This document shows positions 4,591 to 5,855 of a stretch of 5,855 nucleotides of DNA, one piece after another. The stretch's first letter is position 1, and every line of letters begins with the position of its first letter. The stretch comes from Pseudomonadota bacterium. Its GTDB lineage: Bacteria > Pseudomonadota > Alphaproteobacteria > Rhizobiales > Hyphomicrobiaceae. Position numbers and translations under genes: made by a program. The notes beneath the pieces were generated by a model, which was not told the origin of the DNA, searched no databases, and saw nothing but the letters and a program-made list of their open reading frames with translations. The stretch lies in the NCBI GenBank assembly GCA_021816505.1, contig JAKAXS010000195.1, forward strand, positions 1 to 5,855, in the 5' to 3' direction.

Positions 4591-5855
4591 CGGCCATGCA
4601 GATGAATCGAACCGGCACAGGCGGCCTCGTCGACCGCAGTCGCGCAATATCGTTTTCGTTCGACGGCAAGCGTTACCGCGGGCACCCGGGCGACACGCTG
4701 GCGTCGGCACTGTTGGCCAATGGTGTCGTTCTGACCGGCCGCTCGTTCAAGTATCATCGGCCGCGCGGTATTGTCAGCGCCGGCTCCGAGGAACCCAATG
4801 CCCTCGTCGAACTGCGCAAGGGCGCCTATCGCGAACCCAATACCCGCGCCACCATGGTGGAGCTGTTCGAAGGGCTGGAGGCCAACAGCCAGAACAGGTG
4901 GCCGTCGCTCCAGTACGATCTGCTGTCGGTGAACTCGCTGCTCTCGTCGGTCTTCGTGGCCGGATTCTACTACAAGACATTCATGTGGCCGGCGGCACTG
5001 TGGGAGAAGCTGTACGAACCCGCAATCCGCCGCGCGGCAGGCCTCGGGCGCGCCGCCGACGAAGCGGATCCCGACCATTACGAGAAGGTGACCGCGCATT
5101 GCGATGTGTTGATCGTTGGCGGGGGACCGGCAGGCATTGCCGCTGCGGTGGCCGCATCACAATCCAACGCACGCGTCATCCTGGTGGACGAGGGCGCCGC
5201 ACTCGGCGGTCGCGCCATCGACGATGCGGCAACGATCGATGACACGCACGCGATCAAATGGGTCGCGGCGATGGAGGAGCATCTCAAGCACGCGCCGAAC
5301 GTCAAAGTATTGAAGCGAACGACGGTGTTCGGCTGCTACGACGATCAGACCTTCGGAGCGGTCGAACGCGTGGCGGATCATCTGCCGCGCGCCGACGCCA
5401 AAATGCCTCGGCAACGCCTCTGGCGCATCGTCGCCAGGCGGTCACTGGTCGCCGCCGGCGCAACCGAGCGGCCGCTGGTATTCGGCGGCAACGACAGACC
5501 CGGCGTGATGCTTGCAGGCGCTGTGCGGACCTACATCAATCGCTACGGCGTGGCCCCGGGGCGGAAGGCGGTCGTCTTCACCAACAACGACGATGCGCTC
5601 AAGACCGTGAACGACCTGGCAGCATCAGGCGTGAAGGTCGTCGCGATCGTCGACTCGCGGCGAACGAAGTCTGCCGTCGCGACTCGCGCGGCAGAGGCGG
5701 TGGGCGCGACGTTGTTTTCGGCCGCAGTCGTTCGCAACACGATCGGTTCGAAAAGAGTGCGCGGCGTCGAGATCGATACGGCCGGCGGGCAAACGATGTC
5801 GGTCGATTGCGACCTGCTGGCGGTGTCCGGTGGCTGGAATCCCAACGTACAATTG
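4587..5855 (+). CDS. soxA: sarcosine oxidase alpha subunit family protein / N-methylglutamate dehydrogenase subunit C (SoxA/MgdC-like), 3' part cut off by window edge
   Basis: The frame is open from 4587 to the window edge: 423 codons of a family of about 950-1000 residues. Seen directly: a ferredoxin-like N-terminal domain, FSFDGKRYRGHPGDTLASAL at 23-42 and GRSFKYHRPRGIVSAGSEEP at 51-70, with no Fe-S cysteines, as is normal in this subunit; NRWPSLQYDLLSVNSLLS and FYYKTFMWP; then the dinucleotide-binding GGGPAGIAAAVAAS from 178, ALGGRAIDD, and CDLLAVSGGWNPN at the very end. The folate-binding GcvT-like C-terminal domain, which accepts the one-carbon unit, lies beyond the window. The start is uncertain. 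GTG 4587 overlaps the soxD stop (GTGA) and has AGAGAGG ending 4 nt before it. ATG 4596 and ATG 4602 are in frame but further from that site. The frame has no stop in the window, so a tool needing closed ORFs would miss it. The subunit binds NAD and channels the methylene product to tetrahydrofolate (family knowledge). Confidence 0.92.
   Translation, partial: MTAMQMNRTGTGGLVDRSRAISFSFDGKRYRGHPGDTLASALLANGVVLTGRSFKYHRPRGIVSAGSEEPNALVELRKGAYREPNTRATMVELFEGLEANSQNRWPSLQYDLLSVNSLLSSVFVAGFYYKTFMWPAALWEKLYEPAIRRAAGLGRAADEADPDHYEKVTAHCDVLIVGGGPAGIAAAVAASQSNARVILVDEGAALGGRAIDDAATIDDTHAIKWVAAMEEHLKHAPNVKVLKRTTVFGCYDDQTFGAVERVADHLPRADAKMPRQRLWRIVARRSLVAAGATERPLVFGGNDRPGVMLAGAVRTYINRYGVAPGRKAVVFTNNDDALKTVNDLAASGVKVVAIVDSRRTKSAVATRAAEAVGATLFSAAVVRNTIGSKRVRGVEIDTAGGQTMSVDCDLLAVSGGWNPNVQL

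Noticed and set aside
4490..5242. Plus-strand open frame of 250 codons overlapping soxD and soxA
   Set aside because: It is in the wrong frame relative to soxA. Its product is an Arg/Gly/Ser-rich shadow, while the other frame encodes clear SoxA motifs throughout.
1..5855. Insertion sequence, phage, CRISPR, tRNA or other mobile-element signals
   Set aside because: No transposase or integrase motifs, no regularly spaced repeats and no tRNA-like cloverleaf were seen. All long genes are intact metabolic or regulatory genes.

Overview
The window is GC-rich, tightly packed bacterial DNA that looks alphaproteobacterial (rhizobial or Rhodospirillales-like). This placement is an inference from gene content, GGAG-type ribosome binding sites and the GC bias; no rRNA or marker gene is present to prove it.

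Layout. On the minus strand, a two-gene unit reads out of the left edge. It holds glxB (class II glutamine amidotransferase subunit, 1235-339) followed 4 nt later by glxC (GXGXG-domain subunit, 334 to the edge, cut off). A 333-nt, partly AT-rich intergenic region (1236-1568) separates glxB from a small plus-strand ORF (1569-2018). That ORF looks like a short relative of the dimethylamine monooxygenase subunit DmmA. It converges, with a 2-nt gap, on a minus-strand LysR-type regulator (2932-2021). A 90-nt divergent promoter region with a clear LysR-type dyad then leads into a plus-strand operon: soxB (3023-4276), soxD (4294-4590) and soxA (4587 to the right edge, cut off). These are the beta, delta and alpha subunits of a heterotetrameric sarcosine-oxidase-family enzyme. 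The first 423 codons of soxA are visible and uninterrupted.

How the genes fit together. GlxB and GlxC are the MgsA/MgsB-type parts of a split glutamate synthase. The SoxBDA set is the MgdA/MgdB/MgdC-type part of an N-methylglutamate dehydrogenase or sarcosine oxidase. Together they fit the N-methylglutamate pathway of methylamine use. In that pathway the synthase (MgsABC) makes N-methylglutamate, and the dehydrogenase (MgdABCD) oxidises its methyl group to the level of formaldehyde or methylene-tetrahydrofolate. A DmmA-like protein would fit one step upstream, dimethylamine to methylamine. The third synthase subunit, soxG/mgdD and gmaS are not in the window and would be expected just outside it. 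A plain sarcosine/glycine-betaine role cannot be excluded.

The most interesting points are the divergent split of the two enzyme complexes around a LysR gene, the orphan truncated DmmA-like ORF, and several unannotated dyads at the promoters: 2948-2974, 2994-3007, 1396-1415 and 1237-1267. No RNA gene, CRISPR array, insertion sequence or convincing terminator was seen.
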